NCBI GenBank assembly: GCA_012934845.2
Contig: WNNJ02002867.1
Span: 1 to 64,000, forward strand
Reading direction: 5' to 3'
Length of the DNA stretch: 64,000 nucleotides
DNA from: Pomphorhynchus laevis
Taxonomy: Eukaryota; Acanthocephala; Palaeacanthocephala; Echinorhynchida; Pomphorhynchidae
In this document: positions 25,826 to 39,706 of the stretch, piece after piece
Layout: every line of letters begins with the position of its first letter
Position numbering within the stretch: the stretch's first letter is position 1
Notes under the pieces: model-generated
What the model was told of the DNA's origin: nothing
What the model saw: the letters and a program-made list of their open reading frames with translations, nothing else
Database searches by the model: none
Position numbers and translations under genes: made by a program

Positions 25826-28207
25826 GTATCGTATTTGTCATTGCAATTGCTTTAAACAAGAATCAAAACAAGAGTTTGCAATTCGTTAAATAAGGCACAA
25901 TGTTAAAAGCTGCTATATGTTAAAAATGTCAACAGAAAGCAATGAGCAAACTGCTTGTACGGTTTAAACTTTAATGATAACCAAAAGCACAAATTAGTAG
26001 TATCAGCTATCTTAATTAGGTTTCCTCTGTCTGCTTGACTTTTAAAAAAAGCATTATCTATAAATTGCTTGATTTAAGCGCCAAAATTGTAGTAACCTAA
26101 AAAAATTGAAGTAACCTGAAATAGCGCAAAATGTTCAAAGCTGCAATATGTAAAAACAGGTAGATAGACATCGATCAGCATACTATTTGTCACGTTGTAA
26201 CCTAAATGATGACCGTAAGCACAAATTAGTAGTATGAACCATCTTAATGTCGTTTTGGCTGTTTGCTTACTTTTAAAAACAGCATTTTATATATTTGCTT
26301 AATTGTAGCGCCAAAATTGATGTAACTTAAAACTTGCAAATTAGACTATCTCTATTCATTACAGGCGTTTTTTGCCGCGGTATTGTGTCATTATATTTTT
26401 TTAAGAATTTGGCATGTGTATGCTTAAGATTGCATCAAACATGCATGATATATTGTCATTTATTTCAATGGAAAACGGCTCTTTGTTTTAAGCTGCTGTC
26501 GTTTAACAACTGATCAACACTAACAATAAGATACTATAAGTAACCTCTGAATGTCAAAAAAAAGGACACGATCACACATCCGTAGCATGATCAATTTGAT
26601 GACGTTTCGACTTCCTGCTTGACTTTTGAAAAATAGCATTTTCTCTTAATAGCTTAATTCGAACTGCTGAATTTTCATAAACTAAAAATTTGATTGTAAA
26701 ACTATCTCAATATATATCACTCAATTTATTTGTTGCGGTTAAGTATCATTCGTTGTAATATTATAAAGAATTTTGTTTTGTCATTGGGATTGCATTGAAC
26801 AAGCATCATAACATAAGTATGTATTTCGTTGGAATACGGCAAAATGTAAAAAGTTGCAAAATGAAAAAAAAACTAACAAATAACGATAACCATACTATTT
26901 GTAACGTATTAACGTTAATAATGATCAAAAGCACAAGTCAGTGGCGATACAATTGTTATGACGTTTTGGCTGTCTGCTTCACTTTAAAAATTGCATTTTC
27001 TATAATTTGCTTGATTCAAGCGATAAAATTGTAGTAAATTTAAACTTGCATATTAGACCACCTCTTTTTATAACAGGCAATTTAATTGGTGCAACATGAT
27101 GTCATTTTACTATCCTTAAAACAATTTGGGAATTACATGATTAAGATTGCATCAAACATGCCTGATATTAATTGTCATGGATTTCAATCGAATACAGCAA
27201 TATGTTTTAAGCTGCTGTCGTTTATAAACTGATCCACACTAATAATAAGCATACTATGTGTCAACTTGATACGTCTTAAATGTACAATAGCACTTGTCTG
27301 TACTATGATCAATCTCAATGACGTTTCGGCTGCCTGCTTGACATTTAAAAAATAGAATGTTCTCTTTAAAGCTTAATTCTAACTGCTGAATTCTCGTAAA
27401 CTAAAAATTTGCTTTTTAGGTTATTTCTCTCTGTAACAGTCAATTTATTTGCTGCGTTTAAGTATCCATCGTTTTCTTATTTAAAAGATTATCGTATGTA
27501 TTATTGAGATTGCATTAAACAAGCATAATAACAAGAGTCAGCATTTCAGTGAAATTGGGCCAAATGTAAAAGGCAGCAGTATATAAAAAACGTCAACAGA
27601 TAACAATTACTATCCTATTTGTCACGTTGAAACGTCAATGATTAATGAGAGCACAAATACGTTGTATGAGCCATCTTACTGACGTTTTGGCTGTCTGCTT
27701 GACTTTTACAAATTGCATTTTCTATAAATTGCTTGATTAGAATGATAAAATTGTAGTAACAAATAACTTGCACATTAGACCATCTTTTTTATAACAGACG
27801 TGTTTATTGTTGTCGCATTATGTCATTTTACTAGCTTTTAAACGAATTTGGCATTGCATGATTTAGATTGCATCAGGCATGCATGACATTAATTGTCATG
27901 GGTTTCAATTGAAAACGGCCATATGTTTTAAGCTGCTATCGTAAACTAGCTGATCAAAACTAAAGATTAGCATACTATGTGTCACCTCTAAACTTCAAAA
28001 AAACAAAAGCACTTGTTCGTTGTATGATCAATCTTGATGACGTTTCGTCTGCCTGCTTGACTTTTTTAAAAAAGAAAGTTCTCTTAAGAGCCTTATTCGA
28101 ACTGCTGAATTCTCATAAACTAAAAATATGCTTTTTACACAATCTTTTTATATATGAGTAAATTTGTTTGTTGCAAATATATGTAATTTGTGAGATTATT
28201 TAAAAAA
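25826..28207 (+). repeat. HOR-I copy 12 (2382 bp)
   Basis: Complete unit. It is nearly identical to copy 9 over B3-A4 and to copies 11 and 13 over B7. Confidence 0.93.
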
Positions 28208-30593
28208 GTATCGTATTTGTCATTGCAATTGCTTTAAACAAGAATCAAAACAAGAGTTTGCAATTCGTTAAATAAGGCACAATGTTAAAAGCTGCTATAT
28301 GCGAAAAATGTCAACAGAAAGCAATGAGCAAACTGCTTGTACGGTTTAAACTTTAATGATAACCAAAAGCACAAATTAGTAGTATCGGCTATCTTAATTA
28401 CGTTTTCTGCTGTCTGCTTGACTTTTAAAAATAGCATCTTTTATAAATTGCTTGATTTTAGCTCCAAAATTGTAGTTACATATAAAAAAATTGAAGTAAC
28501 CTGAAATAGCGCAAAATGTTCAAAGCTGCAATATGTAAAAACAAGGAGATAGATATGGATCAGCATACTATTTGTCACGTTGTAACCTAAATGATGACCG
28601 TGAGCACAAATTAGTAGTATGAACCATCTTAATGTCGTTTTGGCTGTTTGCTTACTTTTAAAAACAGCATTTTATATATTTGCTTAATTGTAGCGCCAAA
28701 ATTGATGTAACTTAAAACTTGCAAATTAGACTATCTCTATTCATTACAGGCGTTTTTTGTTGCAGTATTGTGTCATTATATTTTTTTAAGAATTTGGCAT
28801 GTGTATGCTTAAGATTGCATCATACATGCATGATATATTGTCATTTATTTCAATGGAAAACGGCTCTTTGTTTTAAGCTGCTGTCGTTTAACAACTGATC
28901 AACACTAACGATAAGATACTATAAGTAACCTCTGAATGTCTAAAATTCGACACGATTACACATCCGTAGTATGATCAATTTGATTACGTTTCGACTTCCT
29001 GCTTGACTTTTAAAAAATAGCATTTTCTCTTAATAGCTTAATTCGAACTGCTGAATTTTCATAAACTAAAAATTTGCTTGTAAAACTATCACAATATATA
29101 TCACTCAATTTATTTGTTGCGGTTAAGTATCATTCGTTGTAATATTTTAAAGAAGTTTGTTTTGTAATTGGGATTGCATTGAACAAGCATCATAACATAA
29201 GTATGTATTTCGTTGGAATACGGCAAAATGTAAAAAGTTGCAAAATGAAAAAAAAACTAACAAATAACGATAACCATACTATTTGTAACGTATTAACGTT
29301 AATAATGATCAAAAGCACAAGTCAGTGGCGATACAATTGTTATGACGTTTTGGCTGTCTGCTTCACTTTAAAAATTGCATTTTCTATAATTTGCTTGATT
29401 CAAGCGATAAAATTGTAGTAAATTTAAACTTGCATATTAGACCATCTCTTTTTATAACAGGCAATTTAATTGGTGCAACATGATGTCATTTTACTATCCT
29501 TTAAACAATTTGGGAATTACATGATTAAGATTGCATCAAACATGCCTGATATTAATTGTCATGGATTTCAATCGAATACAGCAATATGTTTTAAGCTGCT
29601 GTCGTTTATAAACTGATCCACACTAATAATAAGCATACTATGTGTCAACTTGATACGTCTTAAATGTACAATAGCACTTGTCTGTACTATGATCAATCTC
29701 AATGACGTTTCGGCTGCCTGCTTGACATTTAAAAAATAGAATGTTCTCTTAAAAGCTCAATTCTAACTGCTGAATTCTCGTAAACTAAAAATTTGCTTTT
29801 TAGATTATCTCTTTTTGTATCAGTCAATTTATTTGTTGCGTTTAAGTATCCATCGTTTTCTTATTTAAAAGATTATCGTATGTATCATTGAGATTGCATT
29901 AAACAAGCATAATAACAAGAGTCAGCATTTCAGTGGAATAGGGCAAAATGTAAAAGGCAGCAGTATTAAAAAAAACGTCTACAGATATTAATAAGCATCC
30001 TATTTGTCACTTTGCAACGTCAATGATTAACGAGAGCACAAATCCGTTGTATGAGCCATCTTACTGACGTTTTGGCTGTCTGCTTGACTTTTACAAATTG
30101 CATTTTCTATAAATTGCTTGATTAGAACGATAAAATTGTAGTAACATAAAACTTGCACATTAGACCATCTTTGTTGATAACAGACGTGTTTATTGTTGTC
30201 GCATTATGTCATTTTACTAGCTTTTAAACGAATTTGGCATTGCATGATTTAGATTGCATCAGGCATGCATGACATTAATTGTCATGGGTTTCAATTGAAA
30301 ACGGCCATATGTTTTAAGCTGCTATCGTAAACTAGCTGATCAAAACTAAAGATTAGCATACTATGTGTCACCTCTAAACTTCAAAAAAACAAAAGCACTT
30401 GTTCGTTGTATGATCAATCTTGATGACGTTTCGTCTGCCTGCTTGACTTTTTTAAAAAAGAAAGTTCTCTTAAGAGCCTTATTCGAACTGCTGAATTCTC
30501 ATAAACTAAAAATATGCTTTTTACACAATCTTTTTATATATGAGTCAATTTGTTTGTTGCAAATATATGTAATTTGTGAGATTATTTAAAAAA
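28208..30593 (+). repeat. HOR-I copy 13 (2386 bp)
   Basis: Complete unit. Its A4 frame at 29179-29418 translates identically to the A4 frames of copies 9 and 12. Its A6-B7 half matches copy 11. Confidence 0.93.
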
Positions 30594-32975
30594 GTATCGT
30601 ATTTGTCATTGCAATTGCTTTAAACAAGAATCAAAACAAGAGTTTGCAATTCGTTAAATAAGGCACAATGTTAAAAGCTGCTATATGTTAAAAATGTCAA
30701 CAGAAAGCAATGAGCAAACTGCTTGTACGGTTTAAACTTTAATGATAACCAAAAGCACAAATTAGTAGTATCAGCTATCTTAATTAGGTTTCCTCTGTCT
30801 GCTTGACTTTTAAAAAAAGCATTATCTATAAATTGCTTGATTTAAGCGCCAAAATTGTAGTAACCTAAAAAAATTAAAGTAACCTGAAATAGCGCAAAAT
30901 GTTGAAAGCTGCAATATGTAAAAACAGGTAGATAGACATCGATCAGCATACTATTTGTCACGTTGTAACCTAAATGATGACCGTGAGCACAAATTAGTAG
31001 TATGAACCATCTTAATGTCGTTTTGGCTGTTTGCTTACTTTTAAAAACAGCATTTTCTTATATTTGCTTAATTTTAGCGCAAAAATTGATGTAACTTTAA
31101 ACTTGCAAATTAGACTATCTCTATTCATTACAGGCGTGTTTTGTTGCGGTATTGTGTCATTATATTTTTTAAAGAATTTGGCATGTGTATGCTTAAGATT
31201 GCATCAAACATGCATGATATATTGTCATTAATTTTAATAGAAAACGGCTCTTTGTTTTAAGCTGCTGTCGTTTAACAACTGATCAACACTAAGGATAAGA
31301 TACTATAAGTAACCTCTGAATGTCTGAAAAATTACACGATCACACATCCGTAGCATGATCAATTTGATGACTTTTCGATTTCCTGCTTGACTTTTGAAAA
31401 ATAGCATTTTCTCTTAAAAGCTTAAATCGAACTGCTGAATTTTCATAAACTAAAAATTTGCTTGTAAAACTATCTCTATATATATCACTAAATTTATTTG
31501 TTGCGGTTAAGTATTATTCGTTGTTATATTTTAAAGATTATTGCTTTGTCATTGGGATTGCATTGAACAAGCATCATAACAAAAGTATGTATTTCGTTGG
31601 AATACGGCAAAATGTAAAAAGTTGCAAAATTAAAAAAAAACCAACAAATAACGATAACAATACTATTTGTAACCTATTAACGGTTATGATGATCAAAAGC
31701 ACAAATCAGTGGCATGTACAAACTTAATGACGTTATGGCTGTCTGCTTCACTTTAAAAATTGCATTTTCTATAAATTGCTTGATTCAAGCGATAAAATTG
31801 TAGTAACTTTAAACTTGCATATTAGACCATTATTATTTATAACAGGCGTTTTAATTGTTGCAACATGATGTCATTTTACTATCCTTTAAACAATTTTGGC
31901 ATTGCATGATTAAGATTGCATCAAACATGCCTGATATTAATTGTCATGGATTTCAATCAAATACAGCAATATGTTTTATGCTGCTGTCGTTTATTAACTG
32001 ATCCACACTAATGTTTAGCATACAATGTGTCAACTTGAAACGTCGAAAATGAACAATAGCACTCGTCTGTACTATGATCAATCTCAATGACGTTTCGGCT
32101 GCCTGCTTGACATTTAAAAAATAGAATATTCTCTTTAAAGCTTAATTCTAACTGCTGAATTCTCGTAAACTAAAAATTTGCTTTTTAGATTATCTCTATT
32201 TGTACCAGTCAATTTATTAGCTGCGTTTAAGTATCCATCATTTTCTTATTAAAAAGATTATCGTATGTATTATTGAGATTGCATTTAACAAGCATAATAA
32301 CAAGAGTCGGCATTTCAGTGGGATAGGGCAAAATGTAAAAAGCAGCAGTATTTAAAAAACGTCAACAGATAACAATTAGGATCCTTTTTGTCACGTTGCA
32401 ACGTCACTGATTAACGAGATCACAAATCCGTTGTAAGAGCCATCTTAATTTCGTTTGGTCTGTCTGCATGACTTTTACAAATTGCATTTTCTATAAATTG
32501 CTTGATTTAAGCTTTTAAATTGTAGTAACATATAACTTGCAAATTAGACCATCTTAATTTATAACAGACGTTTTTATTGTTGTCGCATTATGTCATTTTA
32601 CTAGCCTTTAAACGAATTTGGCATTGCATGATTTAGATTGCATAAAGCATGCTGACATTAATTGTCATGGATTTCAATGGAAAACGGCCATATGTTTTAA
32701 GCTGTTGTCGTAAAATAACTGATCAAAACTAAAGATTAGCAGACTATGTGTCACCTCTAAACTTCAAAAAAAACAAAAGCACTTGTTCATTGTATGATCA
32801 ATCTTGATGACGTTTAGTCTGCCTGCTTTACTTTAAAAAAAGAAAGTTCTCTTTATAGCCTAATTCGAACTGCTGAATTCTCCTAAACTAAAAATATGCT
32901 TTTTAGACAATCTCTATGTATATGAGTCAATTTGTTTGTTGCAAATATAGGTCATTCGTTGGATTATTTATAAAA
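30594..32975 (+). repeat. HOR-I copy 14 (2382 bp)
   Basis: Complete seven-part unit. Its first part (30,594-30,970) matches the start of copy 12 almost base for base. Its A6 (32,270-32,630) has TTCGTTTGGTCTGTCTGC, leaning toward family II. Confidence 0.93.
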
Positions 32976-34946
32976 GTATCGTATATGTCATTGCGATTGC
33001 TTTTAACAAGAATCAAAACAAGAGTATGCAATTCGTTATAAAAAGGCACAATGTTTAAAGCTGCTATATGTGAAAAATGTCAACAGAAAGCAATTAGCAA
33101 ACTGCTTGTCAAGTTTTAACTTTAATGATAACCAAAAGCACAAATTTGTAGTATTAGCTATCTTAATTACGTTTTCTGCTGTCTGCTTGACTTTTAAAAA
33201 TAGCATTTTCTATAAATTGCTTGATTAAAGCGCCAAAATTGTAGTAACCTAAAAAAAATAGAAGTAACCTGAAATAGCGACAAATGTTCAAAGTTGCAAA
33301 ATGTAAAAATAAGTAGATAGAGATGGATCAGCATACTATTTGTCACGTTGTAACCTAAATGATGCCCTTGAGCACAAATTAGTAGTATGAACCATCTTAA
33401 TGTCGTTTTGGCTGTTTGCTTACTTTTAAAAACAGCGATTTCTTATATTTGCTTAATTTTAGCGCCAAAATTGATGTAACTTAAAACTTGCAAATTAGAC
33501 TATCTCTATTTATTACAGGCCTTTTTTGTTGCGGCATTGTGTCATTATATTTTTTTAACGAATTTGGCATGTGTATGCTTGAGATTGCATCAAACATGCA
33601 TGATATATTGTCATTAATTTCAATGGAAAACAACTCTTTGTTTAAAGCTGCTGTCGTTTAACAACCGATCAACACTAACGATAAGATACTATAAGTAACC
33701 TCTGAATGTCTAAAACACGACACGATCACACATCTGAAGCATGATCAATTTGATGACGTTTCAACTTCCTGCTTGACTTTTAAAAAATAGCATTTTCTCT
33801 TAATAGCTTAATTCGAACTGCTGAATTTTCAGAAAACTAAAAATTTGCTTGTAAAACTATCTCTATATATATCACTAAATTTATTTGTTGCGGTTAAGTA
33901 TTATTCGTTGTTATATTTTAAAGGTTATTGCTTTGTCATTGGGATTGCATTGAACCAGCATCATAACAAAAGTATGTATTTCGTTGGAATACGGCAAAAT
34001 GTAAAAAGTTGCAAAATGAAAAAAAATAACAAATAACGATAACCATACTATTTGTCACTTATAAACGTTAATTATGATCGAAAGCACAAATCAGTGGCAT
34101 GAACAATCTTAATGACGTTTCGGCTGTCTGCTTAACTTATAAAATTGCATTTTCTATAAATTGCTTGATTCAAGCAATAAAATTGTTGTAACTTTAAACT
34201 TGCATATAAGACCATCTTTATTTATAACAGGCGGTTTTATTGTTGCGGCATGATGTCATTTTACTATCCTTAAAACGTCAGCATTTCAGTGGAATAGGGC
34301 AAAATGTAAAAAGCAGCAGTATTTAAAAAACGTCAACAGATAACAATTAGCATCCTATTTGTCACGTTACAACGTCAATGATAAACGAGAGCACAAATCC
34401 GTTGTATGAGCCATCTTACTGACGTTTTGGCTGTCTGCTTGACTTTTACAAATTGCATTTTCTATAAATTGCTTGATTCGAACTATAAAATTGTAGTAAC
34501 ATAAAACTTGCTCATTAGACCATCTTTGTTTATAACATACGTTTTTATTGTTGTCGCATTATCTCATTTTACTAGCCTTTAAACGAATTTGGCATTGCAT
34601 GATTTAGATTGCATCAAGCATGCATGATATTAATTGTCATGGATTTCAATGGAAAACAGCCATATATATTAAACTGCTGTCGTAAAATAACTGATCAAAA
34701 CTTAAGATTAGCATACTATGTGTAACTTCTAAACTTCAAAAATCAAAAGCACTTGTTCGTTGTATGATCAATCTTGATGACGTTTCGTCTGACTGCTTTT
34801 TTTTAAAAAAATGGAAGTTCTCTTAATAGCCTTATTCGAACTGCTGAATTCTCCTAAACTAAAAATATGCTTTTTAGACAATCTCTATATATATGAGTCA
34901 ATTTGTTTGTTGCAAATATATATCATTCTTGAGATTATTTAAAAAA
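32976..34946 (+). repeat. HOR-I copy 15, B5-deleted variant (1971 bp)
   Basis: Same A4/A6 join as copy 11 (CTATCCTTAAAACGTCAGC, near 34,275), with B5 missing. Confidence 0.93.
34268..34280 (+). other. A4/A6 deletion junction, copy 15
   Basis: Same join as in copy 11, with one extra C (TTAAAACGTCAGC). Confidence 0.9.
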
Positions 34947-36913
34947 GTATCGTATTTGTCATTGCGATTGCTTTAAACAAGAATCAAAACAAGAGTATGC
35001 AATTCGTTATAAATAGGCACAATGTTAAAAGCTGCAATATGTGAAAAATGTCAACAGTAAGCAATTAGCAAACTGATTGTCACGATTAAACTTTAATGAT
35101 AAACAAAAGCACAAATTAGTAGTATTAGCTTTCTTAATTAAGTTTCTGCTGTCTGCTTGACTTTTAAAAAAACCATTTTCTATAAATTGCTTGATTGTTG
35201 CGCCAAAATTGTAGTAACCTTAAAAAAATTGAAGTAACTTGAAATAGCGCAAAATGTTTAAAGCTGCAATATGTAAAAATAAGTAGATTGATATGGATCA
35301 GCATACTATTTGTCTCGTTGTAACCTAAATGATGCCCTTGAGCACAAATTAGAAGTATGAACCATCTTAGTGTCGTTTTGGCTGTTTGCTTACTTTTAAA
35401 AACAGCATTTTCTTATGTTTGCTTAATTTTAGCGCAAAAATTGATGTAACTTAAAACTTGCAAATTAGACTATCTCTATTTATTACAGGCGTTTTTTGTT
35501 GCGGCATTGTGTCATTATATTTTTTTAACGAATTTGGCATGTGTATGCTTGAGTTTGCATCAAACATGCATGATATATTGTCACTAATTTTAATGGAAAA
35601 CGGCTCTTTGTTTTAAGCTGCTGTCGTTTAATAACTGATCAAGACTAACGATAAGATACTATAAGTAACCTCTGAATGTCTAAACAAAGACACGATCACA
35701 CATCCGTAGTATGATCAATTTGATGACTTTTCGATTTCCTGCTTGACTTTTGAAAAATAGCATTTTCTCTTAATAGCTTAATTCGAACTGCAGAATTTTC
35801 ATAAACTAAAAATTTGCTTGTAAAACTATCTCTATATATCTCTCAATTTATTTGTTGCGGTTAAGTATCATTCGTTGTAATATTTTAAAGATTATTGTTT
35901 TGTCATTGGGATTGCATTCAACAAGCATCATAACATAAGTATGTATTTCGTTGGAATACGGCAAAATGTAAAAAGTTGCAAAATGAAAAAAAATCAACAA
36001 ATTACGATAACCATACTATTTGTCACGTATTAACGCGTATGATGATCGAAAGCACAAATCAGTGGCATGTACAATCTTAATGACGTTTCGGCTGTCTGTT
36101 TCACTTTTAAAAATTGCATTTTATATAAATTGCTTGATTCAAGCGATAAAAATGTAGTAACTTTAAACTTGCATATTAGACCATCTTCGTGTTTAACAGG
36201 CGATTTTATTGTTGCGGAATGATGTCATTTGACTATCCTTTAAACATCGGCATTTCAGTGGAATTGGGCAAAATGTAAAAAGCAGCAGTATTTAAAAAAC
36301 GTCAACAGATAACAATTAGCATCCTATTTGTAACGTTACAACGTCACTGATTAACGAGAGCACAAATCCGTTGTATGAGCCATCTTACTGACGTTTTGGC
36401 TGTCTGCTTGACTTTTACAAATTGCATTTTCTATAAATTGCTTGATTCGAGCGATAAAATTGTAGTAACATAAAACTTGCACATTAGACCATCTTTGTTT
36501 ATAACATACGTTTTTATTGTTGTCGCGTTATCTCATTTTACTAGCCTTTAAACGAATTTGGCATTGCATGATTTAGATTGCATCAAGCATGCATGACATT
36601 AATTGTCATGGATTTCAATGGAAAACAGCCATATGTATTAAGCTGCTGTGGTAAAATAACTATTCAAAACTAAAGATTAGCATACTATGTGTCACCTATT
36701 AACTTTAAAAAAATAAAAGCACTTGTTCGTTGTGTGATCAATCTTGATGACGTTTCGTCTGCCTGTATTACTTTAAAAAAAGGAAGTTCTCCTTGTAGCC
36801 TTATTCGAACTGCTGAATTCTCCTAAAATAAAAATATGCTTTTTAGACAATCTCTATATATGAGTCAATTTGTTTGTTGCAAAAATATGTCATTCGTTAG
36901 ATGTTTTAAAAAA
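34947..36913 (+). repeat. HOR-I copy 16, B5-deleted variant (1967 bp)
   Basis: Same A4/A6 join (CTATCCTTTAAACATCGGC, near 36,246), with B5 missing. Confidence 0.93.
36238..36250 (+). other. A4/A6 deletion junction, copy 16
   Basis: Same join, reading CTTTAAACATCGGC. The GTCGGC variant of A6 is also found in copies 14 and 17. Confidence 0.9.
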
Positions 36914-38442
36914 GTATCGTATTTGTCATTGCGATTGCTTTAAACAAGAATCAAAAACTCAATTTATTTATTGCGGTTAAGTATCATTCGTTGTAATATT
37001 TTAAAGATTATTGTTTTGTCATTGGGATTGCATTCAACAGGCATCATAACATAAGTATGTATTTCGTTGGAATACGGCAAAATGTAAAAAGTTGCAAAAT
37101 GAAAAAACAAACAAACAAATAACGATAACCATACTATTTGTCACGTATTAACGCGTATGATGATCGAAAGCACAAATCAGTGGCATGTACAATCTTAATG
37201 ACGTTTTGGCTGTCTGCTTCACTTTAAAAATTGCATTTTCTATAAATTGCTTGATTCAAGCGATAAAATTGTAGTAACTTTAAACTTGCATATTAGACCA
37301 TCTTTATTTATAACAGGCGTTTTAATTTTGCAACATGATGTCATTTAACTATCCTTAAAACAATTTAGGCATTGCATGATTAAGATTGCATCAAACATGC
37401 CTGATATTAATTGTCATGGATTTCAATCGAATACAGCAATATGTTTAAAGCTGCTGTCGTTTATTAACTGATCCACACTAATGATTAGCATACTATGTGT
37501 CAACTTGAAACGTCGAAAATGTACACAAGCACTCGTATGTACTATGATCAATCTCAATGACGTTTCAGCTGCCTGCTTGACTTTTAAAAAATAGAATGTT
37601 CTCTTTAAAGCTTAATTCTGAATGCTGAATTATCGTAAAATAAAAGTTGGCTTTTGAGCTTATTTCTATTTGTATCAGTCAATTTACATGCTGCGTTTAA
37701 GTATCCATCGTTTTCTTATTAAAAAGATTATCGTATGTATTATTAAGATTGCATTTAACAAGCATAATAACAAGAGTCGGCATTTCAGTGGAATAGGGCA
37801 AAATGTGAAAAGCAGCAGTATTTAAAAAACGTCAACAGATAACAATTAGGATCATATTTGTCATGTTGCAACGTCACTGATTAACGAGAGCACAAATCCG
37901 TTGTATGAGCCATCTTACTGACGTTTTGGCTGTCTGCTTGACTTTTACAAATTGCATTTTCTATAAATTGCTTGATTCGAACGATAAAATTGTAGTAACA
38001 TAAAACTTGCACATTAAATCATCTTTGTTTATAACATACGTGTTTATTGTTGTCGCATTATGTCATTTTACTAGCCTTTAAAGGAATTAAAAAGCGCATG
38101 ATTTAGATTGCATCAAGCATGCATTACATTAATTGTCATGGATTTCAATGGAAAACAGCCATATGTATTAAGCTGCTGTGGTAAAATAACTATTCAAAAC
38201 TAAAGATTAGCATACTATGTGTCACCTATTACTTCAAAAAAATAAAAGCACTTGTTCGTTGTGTGATCAATCTTGATGACGTTTCGTCTGCCTGTATTAC
38301 TTTTAAAAAAGGAAGTTCTCTTAATAGCCTTATTCGAACTGCTGAATTCTCCTAAAATAAAAATATGCTTTTTAGACAATCTCTATATATGAGTCAATTT
38401 GTTTGTTGCAAAAATATGTCATTCGTTAGATGTTTTAAAAAA
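36914..38442 (+). repeat. HOR-I copy 17, collapsed (1529 bp)
   Basis: The first ~44 bp of A1 (to AACAAGAATCAAAA) join the tail of B3 (ACTCAATTTATTTATTGCGG) near 36,956. A4, B5, A6 and B7 follow normally. About 850 bp are missing. Confidence 0.92.
36951..36962 (+). other. A1/B3-tail deletion junction, copy 17
   Basis: AACAAGAATCAAAA of A1 is followed by ACTCAATTTATTTATTG, normally near the end of B3. Only one or two bases of overlap are possible at the join. Confidence 0.88.
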
Positions 38443-39241
38443 GTATCGTATTTGTCATTGCGATTGCTTTGTATCAGTCATTTTGTATGCTGCGTTTAAG
38501 TTTCCATCGTTTTCTTATTTAAAAGATTATCGTATGTATCATTAAGATTGCATTTAACAAGCGAAAAACAAGTGTCAGCATTTCAGTGGAATAAGGCAAA
38601 ATGTTAAAAGCAGCAGTATTTAAAAAACTTCAACAGATAACAATTAGGATCCTATTTGTCACGTTGCAACGTCACTGATTAACGAGAGCACAAATCCGTT
38701 GTATGAGCCATCTTACTGACGTTTTGGCTGTCTGCTTGACTTTTACAAATTGCATTTTCTATAAATTGCTTGATTCGAACGATAAAATTGTAGTAACATA
38801 AAACTTGCACATTAAACCATCTTTGTTTATAACAGACGTGTTTATTGTTGTCGCATTATGTCATTTTACTAGCCTTCAAAAAAATTAAAAATCGCATGAT
38901 TTAGATTGCATCAACCATGCATTACATTAATTGTCATAGATTTCAATGGAAAACAGCCATATGTATTAAGCTGCTGTGGTAAAATAACTATTCAAAACTA
39001 AAGATTAGCATACTATGTGTCACCTATTAACTTCAAAAAAATAAAAGCACTTGTTCGTTGTGTGATCAATCTTGATGACGTTTCGTCTGCCTGTATTACT
39101 TTTAAAAAAGGAAGTTCTCTTAATAGCCTTATTCGAACTGCTGAATTCTCCTAAAATAAAAATATGCTTTTTAGACAATCTCTATATATGAGTCAATTTG
39201 TTTGTTGCAAAAATATGTCATTCGTTAGATGTTTTAAAAAA
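38443..39241 (+). repeat. HOR-I copy 18, collapsed (799 bp)
   Basis: The first ~27 bp of A1 join the tail of B5 (GTATCAGTCATTTTGTATGC) near 38,470. Only A6 and B7 follow. About 1.58 kb are missing. Confidence 0.92.
38464..38476 (+). other. A1/B5-tail deletion junction, copy 18
   Basis: GCGATTGCTTT of A1 is followed by GTATCAGTCATTTTG, normally near the end of B5. Confidence 0.88.
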
Positions 39242-39706
39242 GTATCGTATTTGTCATTGCGATTGCTTTAAACAAGAATCAAAAAGGGAGTATGCAATTC
39301 GTTATAATAAGGCACAATGTTAAAAGCTGCAATATGTGAAAAATGTCAACAGAAAGCAATTAGCATACTGCTTGTCAAGTTTAAACTTTAATAATAACCA
39401 AAAGCACAAATTAGTAGTATCAGCTATCTTAATTACGTTTGCTGCTGTCTGCTTGACTTTTAAAAATAGCATTTTCTATTAATTGCTTGATTTTAGCGCC
39501 AAAATTGTAGTAACCTAAAAAAATTGAAGTAACCTGAAATAGCGCAAAATGTTCAAAGCTGCAATATGTAAAAATAAGTAGATAGATATCGATCAGCATA
39601 CTATTTGTCACATTGTAACCTAAATGATGACCGTGAGCACAAATTAGTAGTATGAACCATCTTAATGTAGTTTTGGCTGTTTGCTTACTTTTAAAAACAG
39701 CATTTT

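Noticed and set aside
20053-29418. Three identical 79-codon frames (20053, 26795, 29179) suggesting a conserved small gene family
   Set aside because: They are the same stretch of monomer A4 in recently homogenised HOR copies. Identity extends outside the frame and codons show no selection pattern.
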